From Chaetorhynchus papuensis (Eukaryota > Chordata > Aves > Passeriformes > Rhipiduridae), in contig VWYX01000202.1 of assembly GCA_013396525.1 (NCBI GenBank), positions 310,001 through 374,000 of the forward strand: a DNA stretch of 64,000 bases, read 5' to 3'. Shown in pieces: positions 24,401 through 39,400 of this stretch (position 1 is the stretch's first letter; the number at the start of each line of letters is the position of its first letter). Below the pieces are notes generated by a model that was not told where the DNA came from, did not search any database, and saw nothing but the letters and a program-made list of their open reading frames with translations. Position numbers and translations under genes: made by a program.

Positions 24401-27400
24401 CTGAGGGGAATCTGACCACTTATACTGAAATGGGCCTGACTTCCAAAGCGTGAACAAAGCCCACTGGCTTCAGCAGTTTCTCCTGGGATAACCTGGTGGG
24501 CACACCAGCTGAATGGGATGCATTTTGTAGCAAGAGTTGTGTATCTTCTGAGAATGCAGAGAGAGGCTCTGGTGGCAGCAACAGTGTGTTGCATCCCAGA
24601 AATCACCACATCACCCTTCTCAGAAAAAGAAGGCTAACTCAGGAGCTGCGGGGCTCTGGCTTGGTTAAAGCTGACTTGAGGCAATTGCTGGCTACTGGCT
24701 CCAAGCTGGATGTCTTGAGACCGACAGGAAGCAGCCCACTGATGGTATTTTTTAAATCGCATCAAAATCACTGGCTTGTAGTCTGCTGGTCCCTCTGGTC
24801 AGCTCCCATGTCCCCAGCTGGGACCTGTGGGATGATTCATTTCTCAAAGAAGCATTATTTTGTCACTGTGATCACAGCTCAATGTGGTAAGAAACAGCTA
24901 AGTAAATAAATAAAAGTCTCTGGCCCATCCCTCATGGGATCACTCAAAATCAATGGGTAAAACTCAGGGATTCCGAAAGGACAGGCAACACTACTAGAGA
25001 AACAGCTGATGAGAATTAATAAAGCAGACACTAGCAGGATCCAAACTATAGCTGCCAAGACATTCAGCTGAGGTATTTGGAGGCTGACTCAAGGGACAGA
25101 CAAAGTTGTGTCTTTAGTATTAGGTCTCCCTTTGTGTTTAAAGGGCCACTGGGACAGATTATGATTCCATTCACCCAAGTATTTTACTTATTTAGAATAG
25201 TTTCATTGCAGTCAGCAAGTTTGTATGAGGAAGCAGTTTTCCAAAATCTCACACCCAGGGACCACTAAAATTACTGGCAGTCTGTCAACAGGTGTTGTGG
25301 ACTTAGTTTAAAGAATAAACCCTGGATTCAGGACAGGCATGTTAAAGAATGAGTAACCCCTTTTGCAGCTTGGGCTTTAACAAGAGAAAGCCTGCACGAG
25401 GCTTTGTGCAAGGAACACATGAATTCTGTTTTGGAAGGACTGCACTAATATTTAAGTAAAGATAGTGAATCTACTTCCCACTAGAACCTACAGTAAGTAG
25501 TAGTTCTTAGCAGTCCATGCACTCACTCTGTCAGTCTAAGAACTGTAACAGTTTTGAACTACCACTGTCTAATTAGCAGTGCAAAGCATTACTGGCATCT
25601 ATTTGTTTGCAGCAGAGATAACTCTCAGAGCACATTTTCAGAGCCTGCCCCGGGCTTTACAAAAGTGTACAATGACATCAGCCCAGGGTTTTCTTCCAGT
25701 TTCTTCTCTGCCTGCTTTCAAAGCCAATTGCAAATAATTTTGTAAATCAGTTGCCTGACTGAACTTAAACAATACCATCTCAGATTAGCCAGCTTAAGCA
25801 CATTTTGGTTATGTTTCTGTATTGTGTGACACGAGAGCAAATCACTGGAGCAGATGAGTATATTGAACTAAGCGTGTTTATTAAGGCAGGCACTGTGTAT
25901 GAGTTTCTAAGTGTAATTACAACTTGGTCCAGCCTTTTTGAGGCAAAGTGAAGCTGAAATTGATTGACATTTGTAATAGGTATATGTTGTTAGCGTTTTA
26001 AGAAGCAAATAGGCTTTAATCACTGCTGTTTAAAAATGGTGTGTTTTTTAAATTGACTCAGGTGTTTTAAAGGCAAATCTTGGGGCCTCTGTTGAAAACT
26101 AGGATGTGAGAGGAAGAGGAATGTTCTCTGCCTCAGCTATAATTCTATGCCCTCAGCATGCCCCTTTAACTTTGCTGTTCTTCATTGTTCCTTCCTCTGA
26201 TTTAGGAAATGGGAGAAAAATGTCTTTTCATAAATTTCTTTTATTGTCAGAGAAAGATGATTTTTGAATAAGAATATTGTCTTCATATTTTCATTAATCT
26301 GGGGAAGGAGAATTATTATTACTGAAGGTTTATTATTTTTGGGTCAATTGATGTCATAATTTATGTTTGAAATGTCTCAAAAGGAGCAGAAGGAAGCAAA
26401 GTGCAGTGTCTGATCTAATGATTGGTTTTTGTTCTTTGTTTGCTTTTGCTGTCACCGCCGTGGATAACAGAATGGGTACACCCCTCTTCACCAGGCTGCT
26501 CAGCAAGGCCACACTCACATCATCAATGTTCTGCTGCAGCACGGGGCCAAGCCCAACGCCATCACCACTGTAAGTGTGACGTGTCACTGGGAACGTGTTT
26601 CCCTGGACAGTTCTTTTCTTTCCCTCCTTAGGGCTCGAGAGCAAGCTGTTGTTTTGGTGAAAGTATTCCTCATACAGCTGGTTGTCATATGTGGAAATGT
26701 AATTTCCTCTGCTTTTCCTTATCCTCTTAAGGTAGTTCACATCTGACCTAACTGTGCACTAAGCTAAACGTGAGCCAGAGAAGCAGATACTGAGCTGCAG
26801 GATCAGGCTGGCCACAGCTGGCTGTGCCAGGTTTACTCAGTTTCCCTCTGCCTCAACACTTCTGTCTGGAAATTGATATCTCCAGAAGGAGTTTCCCATA
26901 AAAATCGAGGGCAGTTCAGAACCTTTTTTTTTTTTTTTTTTAAATTTAGACCCAAGTTTCTGTCCCTCTATCCACTGGATTGGCTTCAGGTTCTTACTGA
27001 GTTCACTGAAGTTAATACCTCCTCAAAGACCGTCAATAGCTCTTGGCACAGCTCCTTCTCTGCAGTGAGCCAGGAATGCAACTGTCCTATATCAAGTTGA
27101 TGTTGTTATTAGTCACCTCTAATTGGGTAATCATTAGAACACTGCCAGAGTGTCCAAAACTCCTGTCATTCCCCAGAGTGGATCAGTTTTCCGTGTGCAT
27201 TTTAGTGTGTGTGCTTAAATCAGTGCTGGCACTGTGTTTGGTCCTGGAACAATCGCATGGAATAATCTCGTGTGAAAGTTATCCAAAATACCAGTTTGTG
27301 CACTCGATCATCAAATGAGAGACCACTGTAGTCAGCTTCTGGGGCTGTAGGTACTGTCTGGCATCTTCAGCTGAGGGTCTCTTGACTTGATTTCAGTCCT

Positions 27401-30400
27401 CACATTGGGGCTGTCATGCCCAAATCTAACCCAAGTCCAAGCAACCTTCGGGATGTGTCTTTGCTGCACAGCTGGCTGTTTCCCCAGATACTCGATCTGT
27501 CCTTGTCCACACAGAGCAACCTCTGGCTTGAGATAAGAGAGAGTTTCAACCTGAGACATCTGGCAGGGAGATATGGGAGTGGTGTATGAGCAGCTGATGT
27601 GCAAGTGACAAGTAACAGTCAAATTATTTGTGCTGTGATGATGCTAATCTGTTCATTTTGTGCTGCTAATCCACAAACTCTGTGTTCCTTCAGGGTTGCT
27701 GAGCTGTATTAATACAGAAGAGTTTAAATTATAGATAACTAAAGCCATTGCTAAAGAAAAGCGAGCCCTCAAGCTGATAACCCTGCACATGGTGCAGTGG
27801 GGTCACAAGAGAAATAATTTCTGTGCAGAGAGCGGTACAATGACGGTCCATGATTCCTCAGGAGGGCCAGCATGTAGTGCCTTGCTTCAGTGCAAAATAA
27901 CATGGAACAATTCTGTGTAGAACTCTTTACAAAGAACCACAGAACACATTCCTTCCTCCCCTCCCCAAGCTGAGTGACACGGGGACTGTGGACTGCCAGT
28001 GTTCTAGGAGATGAAATGGGGATAAATAGGCCTAAACTCTTGAGAAATTATTTTAATGTCCATTTGGTGAATGACGTGTCTCTATATTATCAACATTCAA
28101 ACTGCAAGTAAGTGTATTTAAATGGAACTATATTCCTCACCCCCAAGCCTTTTGTGGTTTGTATTTGTTAAATTGTTAGCTTTTGTGAACTGTTAATGAA
28201 GATACATTTTTTCTTGTATGAAGGAGTAGGAGTATATGGGGACAACACAGCTGTAATTTTGTATTCCCCAGGTAAGGAATTGTACTTGGTAAAGGTGTAA
28301 CAGTTTCAACTGGAAATGAAACTGTAAGAGGTTAAAATACTTTTTATTTTTTAAAAGAGTATTTCTGCAGAATAACCCCCAAACTTCTGCAGGCAAGACA
28401 CGCTGTATAGTGAAATGTGAACCCTGAAGGGTTAAACCATACAGCGCTGTAGTATTTGGAATTGCTGGCAGATGTAAGTGTGTTGTGTTACCATGGCAAT
28501 TGGGGCTATAGTCTTAAAGAAGTTACAAAGACAGAGTCAGATGTAACGGTAAAAAAGCCGTGATTTTCCTAGGCTGTGCCTTGTTTTGGATGGAAATGCT
28601 GGCTCATGCAGCGTGGAGAGTGATCTCATTGGTTCACATCACAATCCTCCCTCTCTCTCAGTGCGCTCTCCCCCTCTCTCTTCCCTTCAGAATGGTAACA
28701 CAGCCTTAGCCATCGCCAGGCGCCTGGGATACATCTCCGTGGTCGATACGCTGAAGGTTGTAACAGAGGAGATCACCACCACCACAACTGTGAGTTGCAC
28801 ATGCATTCAAATGTTGCTCTTTACTCGGAGTGCTGTCTTTCTGCTCTTCCCTCAGGCTCTCCATGTATCTCTTTCCTTTTCTGTTTTGTTTGGGGGGGCT
28901 TTAGCCCCCCCCTCCCCTTTCTGTTGTATTTTTGCTACAGTGCTTTCAGCGTATCTTATAAGCATGTGGAAGCGTGTGCAAGGCAACAGGCTCCCCTGAG
29001 CTAGGGAGCAAAATCTGTGTGCATACCGATGGAAAACAACAGAGTAAAACTTGTTTCTAGACGTGGGTCTGAGCTGCAAACCCAAACTTTCCAGAAGTTT
29101 GTGCATTGTTGTTTAGATCCTGTCCTGTTTCTCTTTTCACCTCTCCTTTCCCATCTGGCCTTACATCTCCACACTTTTTATGCCTCCTGAGGCTCAGTCC
29201 TTGCAGCATCTCTGTGTTACCAGCCATGGCCTGGAGCCAAACCTCATGAGGCTCACTAAATGGCTGTGAATCACATCCATCACCTTCTTACTCAAGTCAC
29301 TTCCAGTTCAAACAGATCCTGTTTTCCAAAATGCAGAGGAATGTTTCCTTACAGGCTCAGTCCTCTCACTGCTCCACACTCTTGGAGTCTGTGTTTTGAT
29401 GTCAGGGTTCATGACTGGTGTGCGCTCAACATCAGCAAGGTGGTTTAAGTCAGGAAAAGCCGATCTATTTGGCCACCCTGGGAGGGGAAGGTTTTCCCTT
29501 CTTGCACTTTTACCTTCCATCTACACATGTCATAGCAGGTAGGAAGGGAGAACATTAGAAAAAGTGCATAATTTAAGAAATTAGATTAATATAAATCTTG
29601 GTTACTGTGTTTATCTTGAAACGCTGCTGTAAGGTCATGCTTTTTCATTTTATTTTAGTTTTTTTTTAATGCAAGATTAGCATTCTAGAAAATCCATCAG
29701 CTCTAGATGACATTTAGGAGCTCAGAGCTGTAAAAATCCACAGATTACTAAAAAAATTCTGCTGTTCAGTCATGGAGAGGGTCAGAAGTAGAGAAGTCCA
29801 GTATCTCTTGTAAAGAAATGGAAAAATAATTTTGATTTTGTTGCATGTTGACAGCAAATCCCACTTGCTATGAACCGAGGAAGATGCAATAAAGGTAACA
29901 TGGCATAAGGTTACAAATAGAATGAGTCATAATTTATTAATGAGCTGCAAAGATCAGGTTGAGTCAGGTTTGGAGAAGGAATTCCAGCATAATTCCAGAA
30001 GTCTCTTAATAAAGACTGTGTGTTTCTGTTGTTATTACGTTGTATTCTTGTTTAATCATATAGCACATCACACATGTATGCACATAAACGTGTATGTATC
30101 TAATCAGAAATTTAGGAAAACAAAACCTAGGGAAATTTTTTTGACAAACTTCAGCTCTTATATTTTTAAGCTTCAGAGGACACCTTTGTCACATCTTCTG
30201 TGCTGTGTCCTGGCATGTGTTTATCATTTATTGTTTGATAAAAGAAGTAACTTGCTTTCTCATTTACACTGTGTTTCACTGTGCAAACCTGTACATTGTC
30301 TCACATAAATGTTAGATCTTTGAAATAATAGGAATTGTGGTATGAAAAGATACCTGTGAATTATTGACTTTGGATAAATATTTCTTTAAACACCGAGGAT

Positions 30401-33400
30401 TAATCTTTTTTTCTACTGGCTACCTCGTGCCTGGAGTTTAGGACTGAATCAAGTACTGAAACAGAGCTGACCTTTAGTGCTTGCACATAAGAGAAACCTG
30501 AAATCTGGATCTGTGTCTGCATACTTTAAAAGTCAGACGGGAGCCCTTGATAAACTCAGAAGATTCTCCAGCTGTGAATTCATCTAACCCTTGTACCTTA
30601 GGGATATATGGAATGGTGGTGTTTGTGGTGGGGGATGTTGATTAAACGTGATTTAGAACAAGTCCTGAGAAGGAGGGGTAAGTAGCGGGCGCTCTGTGCG
30701 CTCAGGTTCTCCAGATGGTGAGGCTGGCGTTGCCAAACCTGAGCGCAGCGTTGAGCCCTGAGAGAAGGTGCTGTCACCATAGCTACCTCACTCTCTGAGG
30801 CTGGGCTGAGCCCTGCACCGAGGATGTTACACAGCCTGATGCTTGATTGATATTCAAGTCACTGGCACTTGAGATGAGGAAAAGATCTCCAGTGCCAAAG
30901 CCTTTCTTTGCTCTAGCTTGGAACAAATCTTCCTCTTACTTGCATTAGTGCTGTTATTAGTGGAGCCACATGAATATAAAGCAATAGAGAGACTGAAGTG
31001 CACTTTTTTTACTGAAAGATTAGAGAGCAATAGGAAGTAAATCAGAATAAACTGGACTTTCGGGAGTTTGCTATGCAATTAAGTTTGGGGCCATTTATAT
31101 AAACAAGCCTAGTCTTCCTGTGGACAGATGAATATATGAGGAGCTTTCAGGTTGTTTACAGTATGCTGCTGTAAGTCATTGCTGAAAGCACATAAGGGTT
31201 TGTATACCTGAATTATAGATCTGAATTATTCTATACCACCTGATGAAAATCTGGCCTTACAATGAAAGGTACAGAAAGCCTTAAGTAAACTCCATAATGA
31301 AATTCTCAGTGGCACTAAACAGTAGGGAGTTTGAGAAGTACACACTGAGCAATTTTCCATGTGGGCCATTTGTGGGGCTAGATACGGATTTTAAATTTTG
31401 AGAGTATTTGATGTGCCTATCTATTAAAAAAATTCTAATATCACATTAGAAGTTCCTTTAAAAACATTAATTCCCAACAGAAGTTGTTTGGAATAGAATT
31501 AATGTAGAATTAATGATTAAGTAGAATTAAGAATTAAGTAAAATAAATGATTCTTGCTGAGTTCAGTGTTCCAAAGATGGCATTGCAGATTTTTTGTTCT
31601 TCTGTAATATGCATGTGCACACACACACTTCTGAATCTCTTTTCCAAGCTTTGTTTCACTTATTAAATTATGTAGTAATTTTTTTCTTACTTGATGGAAA
31701 GTCAGTAAGCCAATAAAGTATCCCTGCTTCCCTGTAAATAGATCATAATGTCTGCAAGCCTTAGAGACCAGGGTGTTTTTCTATGGGGGCCTGTAAAAAC
31801 CTAAGTAACGAATAGATGGCTGTAATGGTCAATAAACCTTGGTTACCTGGGTGATAGGAAAGTGGGCAGTGATCCTCTCTACCTGCAGCTTGTGCTTTAA
31901 CTGAGTTGATTGTTGAACTTACTTGTTAACTCTGGTGTTGAAGGGACAAAGTCAGTGCCACCTGAGTGACAGCACCTCCCCATCTGTCATCGCTGGCCTT
32001 GTCACCCCACTGCTGCCTGACACTTCTATCCCAGGAAAGCCTTGGGAATACGGGGGAAAAGTCAGTCATGGTGGTGGGGGCATTTGGTGAATATAAACTA
32101 ATTTGCAACCCCGAACATGTGTTCTACTGCAAGAGAAATAATTTGTTGTTTTTACTCACAGGGAAGAGTGAATTTAGGAGCCTAATTGGGATTGCCACTT
32201 GAGGCGAAGGGCATTGTTCTTTCCCTGTACCTCAGCAGCGTAAACTGGAACTGCTGTCACAGTTAAATAGATTTCAGAAATGTAAAGCAGACTTTTAAAA
32301 CAAATTTCCAGAGTGATTACACGGTTGGCAACTTAGTTATTTATGAAAGTGCAGTATTTTACAATAAGCAAGAATGCTGGCTTTGTCACTTTGTTAGAAA
32401 CAGAGAAGTACGTAACAAGATGAGGAAATAACTAGAAAGTTTTTTGCGACAAAAGCTGCTATTGACTTTGCTGCTTGATATCAGCAGGCATTTTCCCAAA
32501 AGAATATTGCATAAGGGACTCAGGGTTTGGCTGATTTAATTATCCCTCACATGAAATGCTTTCACTCCTTTGCATGTATGTTAATTTATGCACGATAGAC
32601 GGTATCTGCAGCAGGGAGCGAGCACTGCCTCAGAGGGGGTTTCTCAGGGGAGACAGGTGGCCTCCTGGCACTCCTCTCTATGCCAGAGGGGCACCTGGGC
32701 TCCCACACATCCTTAAGGGCTATGTGCCAGCTGCCCTCCGCAGCTTCCCAGCTCTGGTAGATGGAGCCAGGGAAATCAGTACTTTTTGGTTTTGACTAAG
32801 GCATTTCTGATCACTGCTCCTTTTGAAGCCCTTGGCATTTTGTTCCCTGTATCGTAACACACTGAAGAGTTCCCTGCAGGCAACTTTTCCACATCTCGCA
32901 CTTCTTACAGTTTCTCTCATTATGTTCTTCATCTCCTTCTCCAGTCCAAATCTGGATGCTAAAAGGATGTCCCCATTCTTGATTCAGCACCCCTGGACAT
33001 TTGTGTCCTCCCAGAAGTCATTTATGAAGATAAAATTATATTGAAAAAAAAACTTCCAGTGTTTTCCTGCTCTGTGCTCTGATATTTGACCAGAATCCTC
33101 CCACTATTCTTCAGTCCATATTTGCCTTGATTCACCATATTTTAAGCTCTTAAGTACACAAAATGTTTCAAAATCTTCAAACAACTTTTTTTTTGCTGTG
33201 ACGTGTATGTGTTTTGTGGGAAATACACGTGGTATGTGAAAAGGAGATAATTAATATGCACTGCAGTCACTTTTTTCTGGAGACGGGGGAGAAATGTTTC
33301 AAGTGATCTGTGTAAATCCTTCACATCTTTTTTTAGTTTAGGAATTTCACATCATTCATAACTTCATTTCTAAATGCTTTACAATTTAATAATTTCCATG

Positions 33401-36400
33401 TGCCACATACAACTTTCTGAAGCTCTTCTATAGACATTACCTAATTCATTTTAAAATCATCTTGGAAACACTGAGCTGAATTGTTCTACATGCGCCATTT
33501 ATAAATAAATTTTATTCCTCTGACCAGCTCATTATTTCATGTTTTCATACTTTTCAGCCAGAAGAAATGTTACCTTATGCAGCACTGAGAATAGGAGCTT
33601 CTGGAATAAAGATGAAAATGAAAGTGATGGGAAGGGGAAACAGGTTATGAAATGCCTCAGCACATCCCACTGCTGTCTCTGTTGAAAATAACCCTGCTAT
33701 CAACTTTGCTCTTCTGTTTGGTGTTTAATTTGAGGGCTGATGATTTTGTCTTTGCAGACTGTAACAGAGAAGCACAAGCTAAATGTGCCCGAGACAATGA
33801 CTGAGGTCCTGGATGTGTCAGATGAAGAAGGTGAGCAATTTTGGTAAATTCCTCTTCTATATCACCTATGTAACCTGTTACATAGGCTCACGAAGCTGCT
33901 TGAGTACTCTGATGTCTTCATTTTGCTGTGCTTGAAATGAAGTTCTTTTTTTAATGATGTAATCATTATGGTATTTGCATAAAGATGCCAAAATTTGACA
34001 CAAAGCAAAATCCTGGACTCCTACATCTTTTTCAGAAAAAGCTTATCTGAACCAAATTGGGAAATGGGAACATTTCCCAACGGGTTTTAAAATTTCAGCA
34101 TAGGGCTGTCACAAAGCTGCCTCTGACCCTCCCATAAAGGGGCATCTGAACAGTAATTTTTTGGGATCTGTACCATCTGTATCAGATACAAATATCTAGG
34201 AATTTTGCCTGATTGGAAACATTTGTGTAAGAAGATATGCATAAGTGTGGAGGGTGAGGAGAGCATTCCCTTGAGGGAGTTTATGGCACAAGGGGCTCAG
34301 GGAGACACGTGGCATGATACAAGGTAACAAGATGCTGATAAGTTTGGTACTTGGGTTTCGGAGGCCTTTGCATGTACAGACAGGAGACGTGTGTTGTACC
34401 ACTTAGCTACATCCTGAGAAAATTTCTGTGAAGTTCTGGGAGGAGAGATAAAGTACCACACTTTTATACTGCTCAGAATTGCAGAAATGGCCTAAAACCA
34501 TCCCTTTCTAAGAGTTCACAAGTGACTTCTTAGAAATTTCAGACAAACACATTTGGAAGGGTTTTCTATGTACCTTTTTACACTTGGCAGTGTTAATATT
34601 ACAATGTCCTATGTGTGCCATTTTATGATGGTTATTATTTCATGCATATAATTTGTGGAGTGAGTAATTTCCAGAAAGTCCTGGGAATTTGGAAACTCAG
34701 GTTACAGGGTTGGTATTTTTCTTTTACAGAGAACACAGATGCACTTGTGGTTCTAAATGGTGCATGAAGTTAATGGCATTCATTAATTACAAGTTCTTGT
34801 ATTGCTTTTAGAAACGGGATTTATGCTGATAAATGAGTTACACTCTTGAGAAAATATGATGCTTAGGCTCCAGATGCAACTTTTTGTTTTAAAATGCAAA
34901 AGCAAACAAGTGTGATTCAAAACCAATTATTTTCTGCTGCATCATGACCAGTGAAATTATTTGGTTTGTCTCTGATTAAAAAACATTCAACTGCTTGTGT
35001 ATTTATTATGTTGAATTGCCTTTAAATTGCTTATTGCCTTATGTTCACCTTTTTGAGTTTTCTCCTGTCTTTTGATCTACCACTGAATCATCTTTAAATC
35101 CACAAAGCCCAGTGTGTCTTCCTGCTTCTATAGGATTAATCCAGGGTGTTCCTTGTTCTCAAACCAATTTGTGTGTTGTACAGCCTTTAAACACTCTGAT
35201 GATGAACCCTTCAGTGATGGGGAAGCATATAGTGGCACGGGTGCTGTTAGCAGGAGTTCGTGGAGTAAGACCTACAGACTTTCCTTTTTGTTTAACTCAG
35301 ACTGTTTGGTTTCTTTTTTGTGTTGAAACGACACAAGTTTGCATAATCTGGGTGCCTAACACTACTCCCCTGTGTTACTTTTGAAGTGTGGCTGAGTGTG
35401 TGTTCCCTGAAAGGTGGGAGGAAGAAGGGAAGCCAGAAAATCTCAGATTTATTACCTATATCTTGAGTATGTTGGCAGAACTTGAAGGGGCCGTCCCGCA
35501 TGACTAATGCTCTCCAGTGCTTTGAATTAGCATGCACTGCAAGAACTTCTAATGTGGATGGTGCTTGTCACAGCAACTTAAAATAGCTGGGGACAGGAAG
35601 GCTGCAAAACTTTAATAGAGAGGATGAACCTTTTAGTGATGGTGTAGCTTTATAAGAGGCTAGCAGTAAGGTTTCTGTGATGCTGTGTTCTTTCAAGTGA
35701 CACAGTATGTTCTGAAATAAATCAATGTGCTACTGCAAACCTGCCAGCTGTATTTATAGAATTACCAAGTTGAATGCAAGAGTACTTGAGCAAAGAAGTA
35801 TTTCAGTTGTGGAGCATATTCATCTCTGGTATTTTGCATTTTGCTTGGAAGATAGTTATATTGCATAATTGTATGCTGTCATGTTGTTAATGTAGTATTC
35901 GTACTCCTAAAATCCAGTCTTAGCAGTATGAAATAAAAGACAAATATCAAATAGCTCGGCTTGGTATGGAAGGTCCTGCTCTCTGTAGCCTGTTTTAAAA
36001 TATCTTGAATGGACCAAGAGTCCCACTAATTCTTCTTCAATATTCATGCAGCGGTTTTGTGTTTATCCGCTGAATTATTGTTCAGAATTCTTTACCTTTT
36101 ATGGTACCTGCAAAACCAAATCCTTCTTTTGAACAGAATCGCATTATGTTTCTTATTTAAAATGGCATTTGATCCCCATTCATGGGCATTGCACTACAGA
36201 CTCCCATAAGCAGAGCTGTTAAGTGATGTGGTTTGTGCAACATGTACCTCTGCCAGCAGAAATGCTCGCTGTGGATAAAGTTGCACTAAAAACCCCGTGC
36301 ATTTTTATCATTGTATCTGCCTTGGCTGTATTGCTGCAAAGTTCAGTTGCTTTAAAGGTGTCACCACAAAAGAATCATTTTGCACCTGAAGGATCCTTAG

Positions 36401-39400
36401 AGCAGTAAAGGGAAATTACTGCGAAGCATCTTGTGAAATGCATTTAAAGTGATGTCTACAGAATTAATGAAGTTAGGCACAGGCAAGTGTTTTTGCTAGG
36501 GCTGAGTACAGCAGAAGAGCTGCACAAACCAACGGTGGTTTATCTTTGAGACTCCCATGGGGGATAGTGCAGGAAGCGTAGTGCAGTAGAGAGAGAATTC
36601 AACCAGTAAAACAGGTTGTTCAAGAGCTCTCATTTGTTTCTTTTTGAGTCTCCTCATCACCAGTTACTTTTCAAAAGTTGTAGTCTCACTGTCTGTTTGA
36701 GACCAAGTTCTGGCTGCTGCAAAAGTTGTCAAGCTCTTACCATGCTTCCCCACATGCTCAGTCCTGGCAGCACAAACGTTTCACCATGTGGTGACCCAGC
36801 CCAGAGAACTGATTAGTCTGAAAATGAATCTCTTTGTTTGTCCTGATGAGTTATTTTCCAGACAGACAACTTTTGCAGGCAGAAGGGAATAGAAAGGCTG
36901 AAGTCGAGGGTGAAACAGCACTGTCAGGAGCAGCATGGCCCGAGATGGCAGCCAGGAAAGTCGATTCGCACCAAGCTGTAATTAGTGCTGACACTGCAAT
37001 TGCAGAGAAGGGATAAACGAAGGTTGTCATGTGCAGTGTTCGTGTTCAAGGTGTTGCAGCTGTGAACTACTGCGTTGTTTCAGGACAGTTGGATTCCAGA
37101 AAGCAGTTCACAGCTGATCCTATATCTGGCTGCATCGCATTGCCGATTAGAAAGAAGAACCACCACAGTACTTAAATACAACAGTGAATTTCCTGAGTGC
37201 CCCCACACATGGCCTTGGAGTAGCTAATGCTGCTGCATATGTGTGAGAAATGAGCAGCTAGGTCTGGGCAGAATCCACTGCTGTTGTACATGCACTTAAT
37301 TCCTCTGAAGAGGCACCTGGATTTGTGGGAAAACTTAATTTCCTTAATTAAACCTGGAAGTTAAAGTTGCAGCCAGGAATTGTTCTTGGTTAGACTTAAG
37401 TTGCTGTTGCTGTGCATTGAAACACAGTAAATTTAAAATAGCACGGCTGAATTAACTCACCCTCTAAATAAAGCATCTTATAACCAGTAGTATGAAATGG
37501 AGCCACAGGATGTTGATTTACAGAAGTAAAGCTTCCATGGCTTAGGGATGTAACGGATAGTTTGATCTTTTATTCTTTCTTACCTGGATCCAACGTAACA
37601 ACTTCCTAATACCCCAGTAGCCACCTGTCAAGTACTGGAATTCATTTTGGGACAGGTTAATATTCAAGAAAACAAAATCAAGGTGTCTCTCCCTCCCCAG
37701 AGGTCCTTGAGAGTAGAAGTACACTTCTTGTTTTGAGATTTGCTTCACCTTCTGCCATTCTGTGAGTGCTGCCCTAAGCTCCCAAGAGCTGACGTGATGA
37801 TTCGTTGTAAGTCATGTATCAATATCTGAAACCACACATGAAACCCCGCTTTCCTGTCCGGCTGAAAATAAAGGAAGTTAAAGCATTAGCCAAACTGTAA
37901 TCCAGGGAAGCTTCTCGTGTGGGCCACTAAGGGAAGTGAAGGTGTACAAACAAAGTGTCAGAGAAGCTCTGCAGTTACGGAATATATATTCCATTAAAAT
38001 TTTAATTGCCGTGGTCCTTTCTTCTTCCTTTCTCCATCTGCAGCACTTCTGTGGTGAGCTTTAGACTTATCTGCATGCTGAAGAGAGAGCAATAATTTTG
38101 GCAAACTCATATAACTATCTGGCTTTAAAAACATCTATTAAAAGCAATTTCTGGCAGTTTGACACAGCCCCCTTTTCTTTATTGTTTTATTTTAAAATTT
38201 TGTCTATATTTTATCTATGTTTTTTGAGAAACAATTCCAGAGCAATTCTCGTACAGCAGTTTTATTGTGTAATTTTGCAAATTCATAGATGGCTGCTGGA
38301 AACCGTGGGGCATCAATGTCAAGGGTTCTATTTGTCACAAAGTGGTTAGTAAGTGGTGGAAATGTTCCTGGCAATAATTTGATGGGGAATGAGATGGCAG
38401 AAGGATTGTTTCTGGCACGATGAAAAAGGGCAGTTCCTGTATTGCCACAGAGCAACCATCTGGTAAGATCTGCTGTGTCAGGAAGCCCTAGGTCAGCTGA
38501 ACGTGCAGTGGTTTAGACTTAACCACCTCTTCTTTCTCTTGGTGTGCCGGGAGGCGCTGCGTGTTTGGGGCGTCCATCTCAGGAAGGGAAGGTGGAAGGG
38601 CACAGGGGGTTGGCGGGGAGTTCCCTCAGACCGCGCCTGCTGCTGTGAGATGTGTGAGATGTGTGAGATATCCGTGCACGGTCTGGGTACTGTCTGCAGA
38701 TGTCCCATCACATCAAACACTGCGACTCAGCCCCGCTATTGACAACTCCCAGATGAGAGGCCAAAGCTGAAATCAGAGTAGACTTTGGATTTGGGGATTT
38801 TTTTTTTAAGGTTGTGGGTGTGATGAAAGTGGTAAAGATTTTGCCTTTGTTTCTATCATAAATGGAATGTCTGGCATGATTATAATTATCTAGTTTATTT
38901 GAAATATAACTTGAAATTCCTTTTACTGTTTGATTAACAGTGTTGCCTTAATATCTTCCAAGTTTTCACTAAGCCCTGTGCTTTTTAATGTGACATTCCC
39001 AGGAAACAGGAGGCATCATCTGTCAGAAGACAGGAAACATGAAATGATTAAATGCATTTTATTGTTTTCTGTGAAACTGTGCCCAGTTTCTCCCTCTTAA
39101 TGTGGGCAGATGGAATTTTCAAGAGTTTTTGTTGTTATACTGAAAAGATTCAAGACTCATTTTTGCATATAATATTTGTGTATGCATAAAAATCTTAACC
39201 CCCCCAGTTTACTTAGTTTTAGATAAAAAATAATAAATTATTTATTTCTAACCTGAAACTTCAAGCTAGAAAAAATAGCTTGATTTGTTTTGTGAGAACA
39301 AGTATGAAGATGAGCTTCAGTTTGCCCACACTGCCTAGAGAATGAGAAGGGTTGAAGCTCTTGGTGGCCTGGGGTCACATAGTGTGGCTCTGTGGGTCAC

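Noticed and set aside
35134..35183. Stronger-looking acceptor (cctgcttctatag) upstream of the candidate cassette exon
   Set aside because: Starting there puts the SDGE segment in the wrong frame relative to the phase-1 neighbour, so the acceptor at 35183 fits better.
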